From: Tomocerus qinae
Lineage: Eukaryota > Arthropoda > Collembola > Entomobryomorpha > Tomoceridae
Assembly (NCBI GenBank): GCA_020055645.1
Contig: CM034549.1
Span: forward strand, 12,290,430-12,354,429
DNA length: 64,000 bases
Direction: 5' to 3'
Shown: positions 22,101-34,602 of the stretch, piece by piece
Position numbering within the stretch: position 1 is the first letter of the stretch
How the letters are laid out: each line of letters opens with the position of its first letter
Program-made: the position numbers and the translations under genes
The notes under the pieces: generated by a model
The model's database searches: none
What the model saw: the letters and a program-made list of their open reading frames with translations, nothing else
Told to the model about the DNA's origin: nothing

Positions 22101-24526
22101 CTGTTGATTGAAAAGGGATCCATTAGGACACAAGAAAGAGTCCATGTTCACTCGATATTGTCCGGAATACCAAGGATCATCGCTACATCTGTGGAAAACT
22201 TGACACCCTGGACAAAATATCAAGTTTGTTAAGAACTGAACATTATTTTAAACAAAGCAAGATGAAATTCAGTAGTATACCAGCTTCAGGATCAGCATAA
22301 AATCCAGGAGTTCTTCCTTCGCATGTAAAATTCGTATCTGGGATTGAGCCATAGACTTTATAATCTACTCCAGGTGTTCCAGGAATTGAATCTCGGATGT
22401 CAGTCTCATCGTCAGCTGGCTAAGAAAACCAGAAGTAAAAGCAATTATTAAAAGCGGAACTAATAGTAGATGATAAATTACCAATTCACTACTTATCTAG
22501 GTATATCCTATTTAATTTTAATCATTACCTGTTTGAAATTTTACTACTGTATAGGTGAGGCGTACACGCAAGCGGTTTAATAATTCAATGCTAATTTATC
22601 AAATACATAACCGACTAGAAAATGAGACAAAAGTACCTAAAAAGTTAGGCAGCAGCAGTAAAAAAGGGTGTCGCAATAAGTGGCAGTAACATAAATCTTT
22701 CAATATGTGTCTGTAGTCTGTCTGTTGGCATTTTGGCAATCATCGCTACTTGTGCAAATAGGAAGGATGGTTATCTAGTGATCATCATGCTCTTTTACTA
22801 TTGTTTGTATCACGCACTATAAGTACCTAATACATTTGCATCGAATGATACTCTTTCTACGCGTACTTTCCGCATCACAGATTAATCTGCAATATGGTCA
22901 CATACTTATAATGGTCTACAGTTAAAGATCGAGTGTTAAGGTAGCCATACAAAGGGTTACATAAGATACGAAGACTAGTCAGACAGGTACAAGTTCTTAT
23001 TAAATTATTCGCTTTAAATCGCTAGGTTAGGAATACTAGAAGAGATTACTAGATTACTACAACAATGTAAGTAGGAGAAGCCTACCTGACAACTTTTGTT
23101 ATGACCAATCATTAGTTAATCATTTTTCCCTTTCATTTCATATTGGTAGTACGTGCTTCCGGTGCACCACTTCTTGACAGTTTTTAATGTTCGTTCAGTT
23201 CACTTACAAGTATAATACAGACCACACCAAACATATCAATAAATGCAATTGAAACAATTGAAATAATAACACTTGCACTAATTAAATGCTATGTAGTCTA
23301 ATCGATTTACTTCTATGCGAACAAGTAAGTATACATCTTGAGATGTTATCTATTTCTTGTGAGACTTGTTATACAGATCATTGATACGTGATTGTAAATA
23401 TTACCAATTCACATCACTCTATTATCATAACACAGAGTTAATTGTTAAATGTCCGGATGAAAGAACACATGCTACACGACCACTCTAGATCCTGAAGCTA
23501 TTATTTACCTTATGCGTTAGCTCATTGAATGTTTACTGCCATTTTTGTCTCATTTATTCATTGTATGTAGTATGTAGATTGTATATCAAGTTACAATCTT
23601 GAGATTTCTCTAACTCAATAGGAGACAAATGTATCAAAACAATCATAAGTCTTATCTTGTTCAAGAATTAAGTTTTTTATGAACTATTTATTATCAATCC
23701 CTACTAAGAGCGGAAGTTGCAATTTAAAGAAGTAGATCTACTTTATCTGTAACTACGCTATTTCACTGCATAATAATTTTGTTGTTCAGTTGCATTTGCA
23801 TAAAAGCAGACCTGTGACCTCTTAGTTATAAATATTATGCATAATTCTATGGATTGAACTGATAATCAATATTCTAAAGACTTATTTATTGCTACTAATT
23901 TAGTTTAAGTATTCAAAATGTGCGTGCATACCTTATTTGGCAAGAAATCCTTATCGGGTGATACAGACGCAGGAGGAGGATCAGGTGTAACAAATTGAGA
24001 GTCATTTTCCTCGGTTGATTCCTCGCCTATGGGAGGAGGTCTCGTTGGTTTGGGAGTTGTATAAACATATCCTCTCTTTGTAGTTGTATACAAATATCCT
24101 CTTGTCGGTTTTGGTTTGGGGACTTTATATCCCCGTCTTTCAGGATATGCCCTAACCACACGAGCTCCAGGCGTCGCTTGGATTGTCACTCCCATTTTTC
24201 TTGAAAATAAAATTTATTACACTCATTACTACAAATTTAGTTACACAAACTACTACAAAATTGTCAACGATTAATCCAGTACTGACTTAGAATGAAATAG
24301 AATTAATTAAATACCTGTAAATGTATCTTCCATCGGCTCCACGAGTTCTAATGACTCCAGGAGGTTGTCTGATAGTTCTTTTTGCACTAGGAATATTTCC
24401 ATCACTAGACACAAGAACAGGGTCTAACAGATCACTTTTTTCCTTTTCCAGTTCATGTTTTCCAGCACACACTGTCCAGGAAGCCGCAATAAAAAGACAA
24501 AGCACAGAGCACTTGGTCAGCAGCAT
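16120..24526 (-). CDS. secreted peritrophin-A (CPAP1-type) cuticle protein with elastomer-like repeats (1219 aa)
   Basis: Twelve minus-strand exons: 24526-24315, 24199-23932, 22419-22281, 22207-22101, 21841-21746, 20256-18924, 18828-18754, 18607-18533, 18187-18113, 17887-17510, 17219-17158 and 16959-16120 (3660 nt, one frame). Order of parts: signal peptide (about 1-22); a Tyr/Pro/Arg-rich segment; one chitin-binding type-2 domain with six cysteines at 193, 208, 214, 233, 246 and 254; a long acidic, Pro-rich region; a Gly/Ser/Tyr block (GGYSNG and GGYSGG units, about 570-630); YLPP/DYG repeats (about 719-940); and a Tyr/Pro-rich tail with YGPP units. A single peritrophin domain places it with CPAP1 cuticle proteins. 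The repeats resemble resilin (SYGAP and GGYSGG units), so a chitin-anchored elastic or cross-linked matrix role is inferred. Confidence 0.88.
17510..17887 (-). repeat. expanded exon with tandem repeats of about 60 nt (YLPPKxDYGxPNHNxN)
   Basis: This 378-nt exon begins and ends with the same borders as the 75-nt repeat exons, but between them the unit is repeated in tandem seven times. Most repeats are of the form NEYLPPKGDYGAPNHNQ, with variants GYLPP and TYLPP, KND, KGD and KSD, and GAP and GTP. DNA copies are nearly identical in the centre (about 17650-17810). It looks like a 75-nt exon that grew by unequal crossing-over or replication slippage, so copy number may vary between individuals. 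Confidence 0.88.
18113..18828 (-). repeat. three duplicated 75-nt exons encoding a 25-residue YLPP/DYG unit
   Basis: Exons 18828-18754, 18607-18533 and 18187-18113 are each exactly 75 nt, phase 1 at both ends. Each encodes the same unit with a few substitutions: D-N-T-Y-L-P-P, then Q-N-A-Y-L-P-P, then N-D-Y-G-x-P-N-K-P-G. Intervening introns differ in length (146 and 345 bp). The two downstream copies (18607-18533 and 18187-18113) share the donor context GTACAT, whereas the first has GTATAG, suggesting those two are the more recent pair. Because each exon is symmetric in phase, any could be skipped without a frameshift. The ends of the neighbouring exons (18924 and 17887) carry the same unit borders. 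Confidence 0.9.
21746..22419 (-). other. exons encoding the chitin-binding type-2 (CBM14) domain
   Basis: Three exons (22419-22281, 22207-22101, 21841-21746) encode one peritrophin-A domain at about residues 190-255. Cysteine spacing is C-x14-C-x5-C-x18-C-x12-C-x7-C, within the CBM14 pattern. Aromatic residues typical of the chitin-binding face are present (GFYADP, VFHRC, CDWWGNVDC). By family knowledge, the six cysteines form three disulfides and the domain binds chitin in cuticle or peritrophic matrix. It is the only such domain in the protein, which separates CPAP1-type from CPAP3/obstructor proteins. Confidence 0.92.
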
Positions 24527-26160
24527 TTCTATTGTGGATTTATCGACAACATGTAAATTACTAGGCAGGCTGCGTCACTCTCACTTTGTATTTATACTGC
24601 CCCATATTTTCTCGTTTGGGGCAACAGACTTGAATTCATCCGCATATTGTCCTCCCTCGCTTGTACATTTACGTATTTCTCTGTTTGAGGGTGAACTCTT
24701 TCATTGAGACGTAGCAGCGTGCACAATAGTAGGCAAGAACAGTAAACATTGCTAGGGACGTCGACATAATGCAAAAATTGTGTCTGGGCTACTTTATTGG
24801 TATGAAAGCCCTTAATGCATAATAAGTTGTTTCATTTTGTTTGTGGGAACGTTGTACTCTATAGTGAATTTAATTTTGTTAAGAATGCTACTATGTGAGC
24901 TAAATACTTGAGTTAGGTAAGGTATAAGCATAAGAGAAATGATTGAATGAACCGATTCTTCACTAGCTTCACTTGAGAACGATTACTAACTACAATTTTC
25001 CCACATAACGTTGCTCTTGTGTGTTTTGAGAGAAAAAATCATTAAAATACCTAAGATTATGTACCTACTATCTCAACTATTGTGTTACAATCGCAATGCT
25101 AAATGACAGTGTATTTACTTATTATTATGTTATTGATACGGAGTAAAGAGACAGCCTCGGCACTTGCTATCCCCGTGTAGAGAACATTATGTAAATATAT
25201 GTATAAATTATTAAGTGTAAAATTTAGTCTGCTATTACAAGATAGGCATCTATCGTAAGTAAGTAATTAAGGTCTTTGTACGCAGCTTTTTTCGCATGTA
25301 GTAATATTAAAGCTATTTAATTGTACATTTCAAAGGGTTTGCACTCTGTATTATTGTTACAGATAAGATACCTCTACCTTACTTAACAATGCTAAACTCA
25401 GTAATTGTTCTATAGCGTTTGTGAATAATGTTATAATGTAATCAAACTATTAATACTACTACGTTTACCTTAGTAAACCTAATTGCAACGTTTTTTTCTA
25501 CCTTCACATATTTATTAGAGTTCAGTTTGCAATTTGTGCACAATTATAAGCACCTATTGTGTTGGGTGGGAAGACGGCAAGAATTGACTTGTGCTCTGTC
25601 TATGTTACTCCGTGTTAGCAAAGTTGTCTTTCAAATGCCAGGATGACATCAGCCATAGCTAAAGTTTAAAAAAATATGACAAGTGTGAGATTTAGATGTC
25701 AGATTACAACAGGGCAGAGGACAAATATAACCTCCGTTTACCTGTGCATTCTCTCACAAACTTGTCATTAACTAGTTAATTGCTTTGGATTTAACTCTTT
25801 TTCGTGTAATACAATTAGTCGATGACACAAAACAACACAAGGTACGATTTTGACATATCCTGTCACTTGAATTCATTTGAGGGCCATTAAACTCAACTAC
25901 AACTGCATTTACTTGTAAACAACCCAAGGCCAACAATTACAACTTCCAATTACACTTTTCTATTGATTCCATTTTAAACACTGTCATAAAAACTAACAGA
26001 CCAAATTCCACATTAGCCATTGTTGCTTTTAATGGTGATTGTCAAACTATCTCATATTAAACTCTTACTTTTTAAATATTTCATTAGTAAATTACTAACA
26101 ATCATGTATTCTTGCTCTAATTTTTAGAACACAATTTGCTCATATAATTCCTTGTAAGGT
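24527..26160. other. 5' flank of the cuticle gene, no gene seen
   Basis: Upstream sequence of the cuticle gene, where its promoter should lie. The signal-peptide exon starts at 24526 (minus strand). Short open frames at 24321-24707 overlap exon 1 in antisense and are shadows. I see no RNA gene or repeat here. Confidence 0.5.
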
Positions 26161-26344
26161 AATGTGGTTGTTTCAGATGCCACTATTTTCATTATTCTTC
26201 AAAACATCAGCTTCATTGCTGATCGGGCTACTACTTAAGTACATTCACTATTCACAATTATTTTATGCATTATTTAAGATGATGGTATTAAATAATATGG
26301 AGAAAATTCACCATTCATTGGGTTCATCAATGTTTACAAAATTT

Positions 26345-27370
26345 AGGTTCTTGAGTCGACCTTTCGAATGGCATAAGCCTTCTTTATGTATCTACAAGGA
26401 AAGTATTTATTTAAGAGTTCGAAAGTTGAGGGGTCCGATCATCATAACCATTTGCAGCAAGTTGTGACAGCAAGATCAAAGTGATGTAGGCCTGGGTACT
26501 TTATAACCACAGTACAGATTTTTGTCCAGTGTTACACATCATAGTCTACAGATAAACGTTATAAACGGAGCCCTTGTAACATATCTGTAATATTAGACCA
26601 AAATCACATTTTGTATTTTATAATTTCAAAATTAATCAACTCGAGAAGTGGGTCACAAGAAATGCTGTAATTTTAGTTGTGAATTGAATATGTCCAATAT
26701 TATGATATCCATTGATAGTACTTAAAACGAGCTTTCGAATGGTATGTAACATGTTAATATAGCTACATGGGAAGTATTTATTTTAGGGTTTGAAAGTTAA
26801 GGGCCATATCATCATAAACGCCTCTTATTAAAATGAATTGGAGCCATTTTATCATAAGTGACAAATGCCATAATTTTATCATAAGTGACAATTTTGATTT
26901 CAATGTATTGTATTTATTTCTTACGTACTGTATGGAAAGTTAAGACTAAATATTGCATTATGTAGGTATTTAGCCAAGGTATTTTTGGTGTAACCCATAT
27001 TGATGTAGGTTATTGTTTGACTAAATTATAGACGTAATTGTAATTAAAGGCTACTTTGCACATAATAATATGATGTATAACGCTTTTGACATGTAAATAA
27101 GTCTGAAAGTCATTTTCATAGTAATCCATTGTGCTTGAACAATTAAAAGACATCTCTAGCAATTACAATTTTATAGTTTGAACTATTTATGCAACGTTTG
27201 ATGGACATTTTATATGAAATATAAGAAAATTGTCGTTTATGATCATATGGTCGAAAGTCACTTATTAGTCACCAAATGTCGTTTATGATGATTGCATGCT
27301 GTCTCAGACAAAAATAAATACTTCCCGTGACTTACCAAAGCTTATACCATCCGAAAGATAGTATCAAGGA
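26345..27370. repeat. family of three related blocks of 100-200 bp, two direct and one inverted
   Basis: Blocks at about 26345-26455 and 26725-26822 (direct) and about 27275-27370 (inverted) share a pattern: TTTCGAATGG, then GGAAGTATTTATTT 30-45 nt later, then GAAAGTT-AGGG, then ATCATCATAA. In the inverted block these words occur as reverse complement (AAATAAATACTTCCC at about 27311, CATCCGAAAG at about 27348). Weaker similarity extends upstream of the TTTCGAATGG word in at least the second and third blocks. A duplicated word ATTTTATCATAAGTGACAA lies between them (near 26852 and 26874). No coding capacity seen. This is best explained as pieces of a dispersed non-autonomous element; its ends are not defined. 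Confidence 0.55.
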
Positions 27371-30300
27371 CTATAAATGATATTTTCAACGCAAAAGTAA
27401 ATTGGTGGCTTTTTCTTGTAATAAGCTGCAAATATTATGTTTTGTACCATTTTATAATGAGTGTATTAAATATTGTGGAATTATTTTTGCAGACTTAATA
27501 AATATTCCACTAAATTAAAATATAGATTCATATGTCAAGAATTTCTTATTAGAAATTATTATTTTATGTCTTGGTTTCTGCTGTATGGTCACCAAAATTT
27601 TTAAACACAAACTAAACTAAAAGCTCGTCCACTAATCTACATATATATAAACTATTATATATTCCCTATTGTGTAGCTGATATATTATATGCTAATCTAT
27701 TGATATTTTAATTTTGAATCCCCTTATGATACTTTTTGATAAAGGAGGATATGTGTAGAGGTTATCTTAGGGAATAAATGAAATAGAGTATGAAGTGTCT
27801 CCATCGATAAGATTCAGAGGTTGATTTCGTGTGAGTTAGTAAGGTAATGATAGGTAATTTAGTTACGAAACAGGTTATGCGTCAAAGCTAGTAAATTATG
27901 ATAAAATAAATATTATTCCCTTGATAGAAAGGAAGCGACATTATGAATGATGGAGGATATTATCTAAATTATGAATGTGTATCATAATCTCGCATAGAAA
28001 TAACAGAGTATGTGATACAATTTACCTCCATATCTGTGTCTTCTATGTTATTCTAATTGGAGAAATATTACGGGCATAGCCTTCTTATTACAGAGACCTA
28101 CTTCTAACGTATTCCACGAAATGTTCTGTGAAATGCACATTTGTACCAGTTGAAATATTAGGAAGACATATTGAATATTGCATTATTGTATCACTCCATA
28201 AAGAGAGTCGTTATATGGCCTGTTTGATCAGAGCACAACTGTCCTTATTCTATTACCAACTGCAAAATAGTACACAAAGTTTCGATTTCCCTTCACGAGT
28301 TCATGCATGATGCACTTTTCTTGAATACAGAAACGACGGCCTTATCGTCTTAATTTGCAAAATGAAACAAGTGCGAGAAAAGAGATCTGTGCTAACGACT
28401 CTGCATCACTTATTGACAATGCTGAATGTTACAACTTAAAGGAGTGTGAATTTGAGATTAAAAAATTACAATGAATTAGTTACAAGATGTTACTTTAAAA
28501 ACCGCTTCACAAACATCCCATCGTCGACATGTACTTGTAAAGATTGCAAGCAATTGTATAACATAGATAAGCTAAACCGTCATATGTCTAAATCAAATGC
28601 AATTTCCTCCTCAGGTGATAAAATACTTCTCTGTGATATCTTTAGCAAATTGCATTATGTACTTCTAAACAGACAACCTCCATTACAAATGTTATGACTA
28701 ATTTCCATATTTTTTTGTGCAGCCTAGATAACTTTCCTCTGAGTCAGATTAAATTGTCAATCTTAGAACCCTTTTCAAACTTTTGATTGATAGTGTAATA
28801 TCAACTTGTGCTTAAAGGTTCAACCTAACACTTGAGTAGTACCTACTTACACAAAATCTCTATGGACAAACCCAGTTTCCTTTTTAGTTGCTTCTTAAAT
28901 TGAACCAAAAGCAAATAAATTATTGTACATATTTAAGTATACATGCACGACAGAATAATTTCAGCCTAATAAATACAAAATATGTTGATGATACATTTTA
29001 CAGGTACGTTTCACCAAAGTTGTGCAATAATTGATAATTGTGCATAGTAAATTGACACGAGTAGATCTTTCATTCGATTTTGCATAAGCGATAAACATAA
29101 CTTGACAACAATTCTCATCTGTCACACATTTGCATTTTGCCTCTATAGCATAGCAAGTTATAATTAATAAGTCTATGTGAAGCGATTAAATATATAATAG
29201 TGCATTTTAATAAGTATCTTTTCATTTTACGGCGCTTTGCCAAAATTGAACTTCATTTGCATCAGACACAAATAAGTGCATACGCTCAGGAAGATGATAA
29301 TTTGTTTATCCTTTCAAAAGAAACTATAGTATCTTGTGTCGCATCCAGTTGACATTTGCTGTGCTACTTCGAGTTAATTACTTCGTCGAGCCGATTTACT
29401 GGTTATGCATAATGCACATACAATACTAAATGAAAAAAAACACTCAGGCTCTGCAATTCAAACAATAATTTCAAATCGCCTTAAGTGTAATTATAAAATC
29501 AATCGATAAAGCTTAAACTCCCAAATTCAATAGACGTGGCTATAGTTCAAAATTGATTAGTTGTTAAAATTTTGTGCTCGTGTTGATAGAAAATGATTCC
29601 TAATTGCTTAATCTTATGCAATCTGGGAGCAATTATATAGCTCACAATTTTCTTGTGGATTTTGTGTGTTATATTTAAGAGTTTGTAAGGAAATATGTGC
29701 CGTAGTGCAGCAATACCGACGAATTTTGTTATATAATGACCTCACAATCAAGTTTAACATCCAAACAATCATGCATTGCAATTGATGTGTACCATTAGCA
29801 TAAATTTGTTGTTTGTTTGCTCATCTTCATTGAAGAAGCTGTCCGAAAAAAGTAGAATGGCCACTACATTGGAGTAGCTTTGTCCTTCATATAAGTGCAT
29901 CATATAGTTCATATAGTCCAATATTTCTTTAATGATAACTCTTGTAAATTACAAGACTTTGAGCGATCGATACACAAAAGTTTAAGAAAACTAGTAGTTT
30001 TTATTTGATAATGACCAGACAATTGTATACTAAAGGTTACACTCATCTGTACTTGTAAGCAATTAATTTAAAGTTATCACAAAACAACAAATGGTGAATA
30101 CAATTGTGATACGCATACACTTATGTACAACTCATTTGACACAATTAATGCTATACCCTAAATGGTAGTGTCATTAATAAAATATGGCAACATGCGCATA
30201 CTGGTACTTCTTCACTTACAAAAAATAGACAGGAATGATTATAGTGCGATCTGATTATTTTTTCTATGTATGGATATGTGCTGCATTTAAATGAATTGTA

Positions 30301-33300
30301 CAATATTGCAATGTTACCAAAGACCATTTCAAAATTTCGATCAAATTTTGCTAGCCATGGAATTTTGCAATTGAAATTATTACCCTTTGATAATACAAGT
30401 ACAAGTGTAGTCAATTAGATTAATGCCACTTTTATTTAACTTTCAGTAGCCTGTAATACTTTAATTTAAATACTATAAATAGATTCAATATACGTATTTA
30501 ATTAATTTCAGACCACTTAGCTTCCATCTTACATGTTTACTGTAAAGTGTAGCCCTGATCCAAACTTACAAAAATACTGTAAGGAAGTCTATGTCTATAA
30601 TCCTAAATTTTCTATACTATGAATAATTTTATTTCAATTTATTATTTTCACTCTCATTTATTTTTATGTTCTTTATAACCTACAATTAAGAGTTTGGCTG
30701 TTATGATTTTCATTCAGCATATGTCGAAGGGTGGATTAAGAGGATTAAAATATCAACAAACAGAAATGCATCGAACAACATGTCCGTATCCGTATGAAAT
30801 AAAAATTATCTGCATGATTACGACATTGGAAGCAGTTACAGGTTATGAACCTAAGCTGATTAACAATTTTTTATCAATAAATTGATCTTGTATAATTTTT
30901 AAAAAGTAGGTGATGCAATGTAATTCGATTGTTTACTATCAGAGTTAATTACAGAGAAGACATTAGTGAATTTAACTAAATGGGCATGAACGTTGGTCGT
31001 GTCTCTCAACGGAATCTATCCTATGTACCTATATCTTTAGAAGTTACGTAAAAAGGTAGTGCATTCTTTGTGCATTATGTATGTGTAGGTATTGTAGTGT
31101 CTTAGCTTAGAAATAATTGAAATGAAATCTTAGCTGGCAAGTAGCAATTAACTAGTGCAAGTGCCCCATAAGGGAAGGAGTGAAATTAATTACATTTATA
31201 TGAATTTAGAACGGCCAAGCACAAACGAACAGCCTACATACCAATATACTTCCCAATTAATTCAAATATGTTTACGAACTCATAAATCAGATAGCAGTAG
31301 CAAACGATTAAGCATGTTCCTTTACTACTACTACAATACAACTCTTTACTAGTTCATTTCATGCCTTAAGCATTGCTGTTTCTAGGAATAACATTGGCTA
31401 GCACTAGATCTGCATACACAGCTATGCAAAACTAGTAAAAATGATTTAGTAATAGTGGATTCACAAGTAGCATAATTTCTTAGTATGTATTTGCACACGA
31501 AGAACATAAAGGCTACCACTGAACAATTTAACATTGTATGTTTGCTTTCTGTGTTTATATCATTTACATATACAACTACGTTTACGGACACGTTTTGCAT
31601 CGAAGAAAATTAACGCTTCATTGCTTAGCATAGTTATTAGTGATAAATGGTAGAAGCTATACTATATATGACAATAGCTTCTTTCTATTAGGCCCCAATC
31701 CCAAAGTAAATAACAATGAATAAATTTATACAAACATTACGCTGTTAACAATGAAACACGTGTAACTGGAGACACCGAACCAAAATGTCCAAAAAAATCG
31801 TGTAAACATTTTCACGATGACCGATTAGCCGAACGACAAGTCATAATAATTATCATTTTGAAGTGGGCATGCTAAGTCAGGATTGTATAGTTGTAAATTA
31901 TTGCCATTTTACTGTATACACTTCCTAAGAAGGCAGATCGTGTTATTAATCTTACCTATTCCCACAAATTGCAACTGTGGATGGTCATATCACCTGGTAA
32001 AGTATCATAGCACTTTCGCGTGACACTTTATAGTGTACTAGATATATAACGATATATTTAATATACGGGAAAAGATAGTGAATAGAGAATTACCTGTACA
32101 CGAAGAAGATTTTACTATTTACTAGTTTTATCTACTCAAGACAGAATATTGATTTGTATTAACATATTTTACTATCAATATCTGTATTGATAGTTGATAC
32201 TGTGATATGATTTGACAAGTCTAGACTTTTGTTAATTTTTCTATACCTCACAGAAGCTGTATTACCACATCAATATTTATGAATGTGATCTGTTAGTCAA
32301 ATGTGATGTTAAGAGCAGACATGCTAATCATGTAAATGTGCTGAACAAATGAAGCCTATAAACTCAAATTGCTCTCTCTCTCAAGATAAAAACTGATCAT
32401 AACTATGAAATAGTAATTTATGACCCAAATGGAATTCTGATTACCTTCCTGTACCGACCGATCACAATGAGAAATGCAATTTTACTTGCACAACTACAAT
32501 TTAAATTGCATTATCATACAATCATAAAGATCAGTTTTGATGGCAAAACTAGGCACATTAAGTAAAGAGTTGTAACAACATAGGAAATGTAAAGACAAGA
32601 TTGTTATATGCCTAATAAGATGTGTGGGAATGATAAATAAATGACGCACAAGGGAGTAAATTCATAATATTTAAAATTCCCAGAACAAAAAGCAAATTGA
32701 AAAAGAACAAACAAAGACGTGAGCTCAAAGGATTTACTCCTCCAAATGATGAAAACTTTATTTCTACATTTCACAAACGCACTAAATTATCTATTAGCTA
32801 TTACATACTCATAGTGTTATAATTTTGTCAATGATCTATTTTCTATAATATTTTCTGTAATTTATAATACATCCCAAGTAAACCATTAGATAATAGTAGG
32901 AGGAATTCACTTTTGGTTTTCACCCTACTTATGTTGAACAGGTAATTTCAAACACATAATTATTTGCCATTTGTTTATCAATTTTACTATTCCTCTTAAA
33001 CCAAGCTAGATAATTTAGTCTAGAGCAGGTTAGATAAGTTTATTAGTAAATGCTGTTACATTTTATTGTCTTCTGTGTCGAAGAAATGAATTGCATTGAG
33101 TGAAGTGAAATATTTTCCGCTATGCAATGAATTTTTTGCATAAGAAACAAGTGCATAGTAATTTAGAAGAGTCAATTGCAAAATTAGAGTTCAAAAGCCG
33201 CACAGTTGACATAATCATTCAGAGAAATATAATTGATAAAAAAATAAAAAGTCCTGAGTCGTATACTTTGTTGGTGGTGAATGAATTAATTACAAGAAAA

Positions 33301-34282
33301 TATTTAGCTGACGATGGGAACAGCATGAGAAAGAAGGGAACACGAGTTAGTTTTAGACTTGTGCCAAGTGCCAGCAATAAGAGGATAAAATGCATTTAAT
33401 TATTGGCACATGTAAATATGTATGTATATCGTATATCTAGTGCTATATCTATAATTTATGTACATTAAGTTTACATTTGTAAACCATATTGCATTAGTTT
33501 CTGACTACTTATATGCTGAATTAATTATACAATTGCCATAAGATTGAGACAGATAAGACAACAATGACTTCTAATTACAGAAACCTTTACCTCTGTTTAC
33601 AGCGCTATAAAAATGTAGACTTTTGCAAGCCATGACGTGCGATGCTTTATGTAACAGTGAAAAGTAAGTGTAATTCTATAATTGATTTTGATAAATGATA
33701 ATTTACTTGTAAGGCCAAAGCTGAAATACGAACTTACAATTGTATTAAATCCTCTTTTTGTGTTCACTACGATAACCTATGAGGCAGTTTAGATATGAAT
33801 TTTTATAGAGAGGGAACGGAAACCAAGTGTTTGTCAAATGCGAAAAATGCGGTCACTTCTTTTCTCATGGACGTTTCACTGTCAGTAACTCCACACTCCA
33901 CATAAACATACCTGTTAATTGATACGATGGATAATAAGCCACGTTTACCTGAAGTACTCAATTATAATACTATAAAACATGACAGCATTCTCATAAATCC
34001 ATGTAAAAATACTTTTTATTCTAAAATCGCCATAATTACAGATATCATGGTCATACATCGTATTAGATGTGGAAACGGAATTTTTCGGCTTTGCTCTGCT
34101 TTATAAAATACAACGTCTGAAATAAAAATTCACTCTTATAAAAAATACGTACTACTATAACATTAATATAGGTTATTCCAGTAAATCAGGTTTTAATATT
34201 CGCTGTGTAATTTAATACTCGTAGTTTGAATGAAATATTAAATTGGTTGTATTAATTTTACTACAATTATCGAGGAGATATC
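27371..34282. other. long AT-rich non-coding stretch
   Basis: Nearly 7 kb with no open frame that carries a recognisable protein or a plausible splice chain on either strand. The longest open frames (for example 33127-33399, 90 codons) have no familiar motif and no good flanking splice sites. It could contain regulatory DNA, distal 5' exons or non-coding RNA, but the sequence alone does not show which. Confidence 0.5.
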
Positions 34283-34602
34283 AGCACCCTTCAACGCAAG
34301 TAGCTAAAATCGATTAAAAAGCTAAAAACGCTAATAAAATTCTTATCTCCTTATTGCGCATGCGAAACGGATAGATTTTTGTGGCGCGAAAGGCTAATCT
34401 ATCGTCGAAACTTTATCCACTCCAACGTGGATAAAAAGGATAAAGTTTTTATTTACCTTCTTGATAAATGTGAGAAACCATGGTAACCAATTAATACTTG
34501 TTGGATACAGCTAAAATACAAACGACCCTTCAACGACCTAGCTAAATAATCTGTTATATCCAATAAGCTAAAATAGCTGTTGCCCTGATACTGAAGGGTG
34601 CT
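34283..34602. mobile_element. MITE-like element with short inverted ends AGCACCCTTCA
   Basis: The left end AGCACCCTTCA at 34283 is matched by its reverse complement TGAAGGGTGCT ending at 34602. Inside, the motif AGCTAAA recurs near both ends. A second copy of the left terminal sequence (ACCCTTCAACG followed by TAGCTAAA) occurs at about 34525. The centre has an inverted CTTTATCC/GGATAAAG pair at about 34410-34446. It is about 320 bp with no coding capacity. I could not identify a clean target-site duplication, so the superfamily is undetermined. Confidence 0.5.

Noticed and set aside
33127..33399. 90-codon + strand open frame
   Set aside because: No recognisable motif, no splice context, and the residue bias (Lys, Ile, Asn, Ser) is what AT-rich DNA gives by chance.
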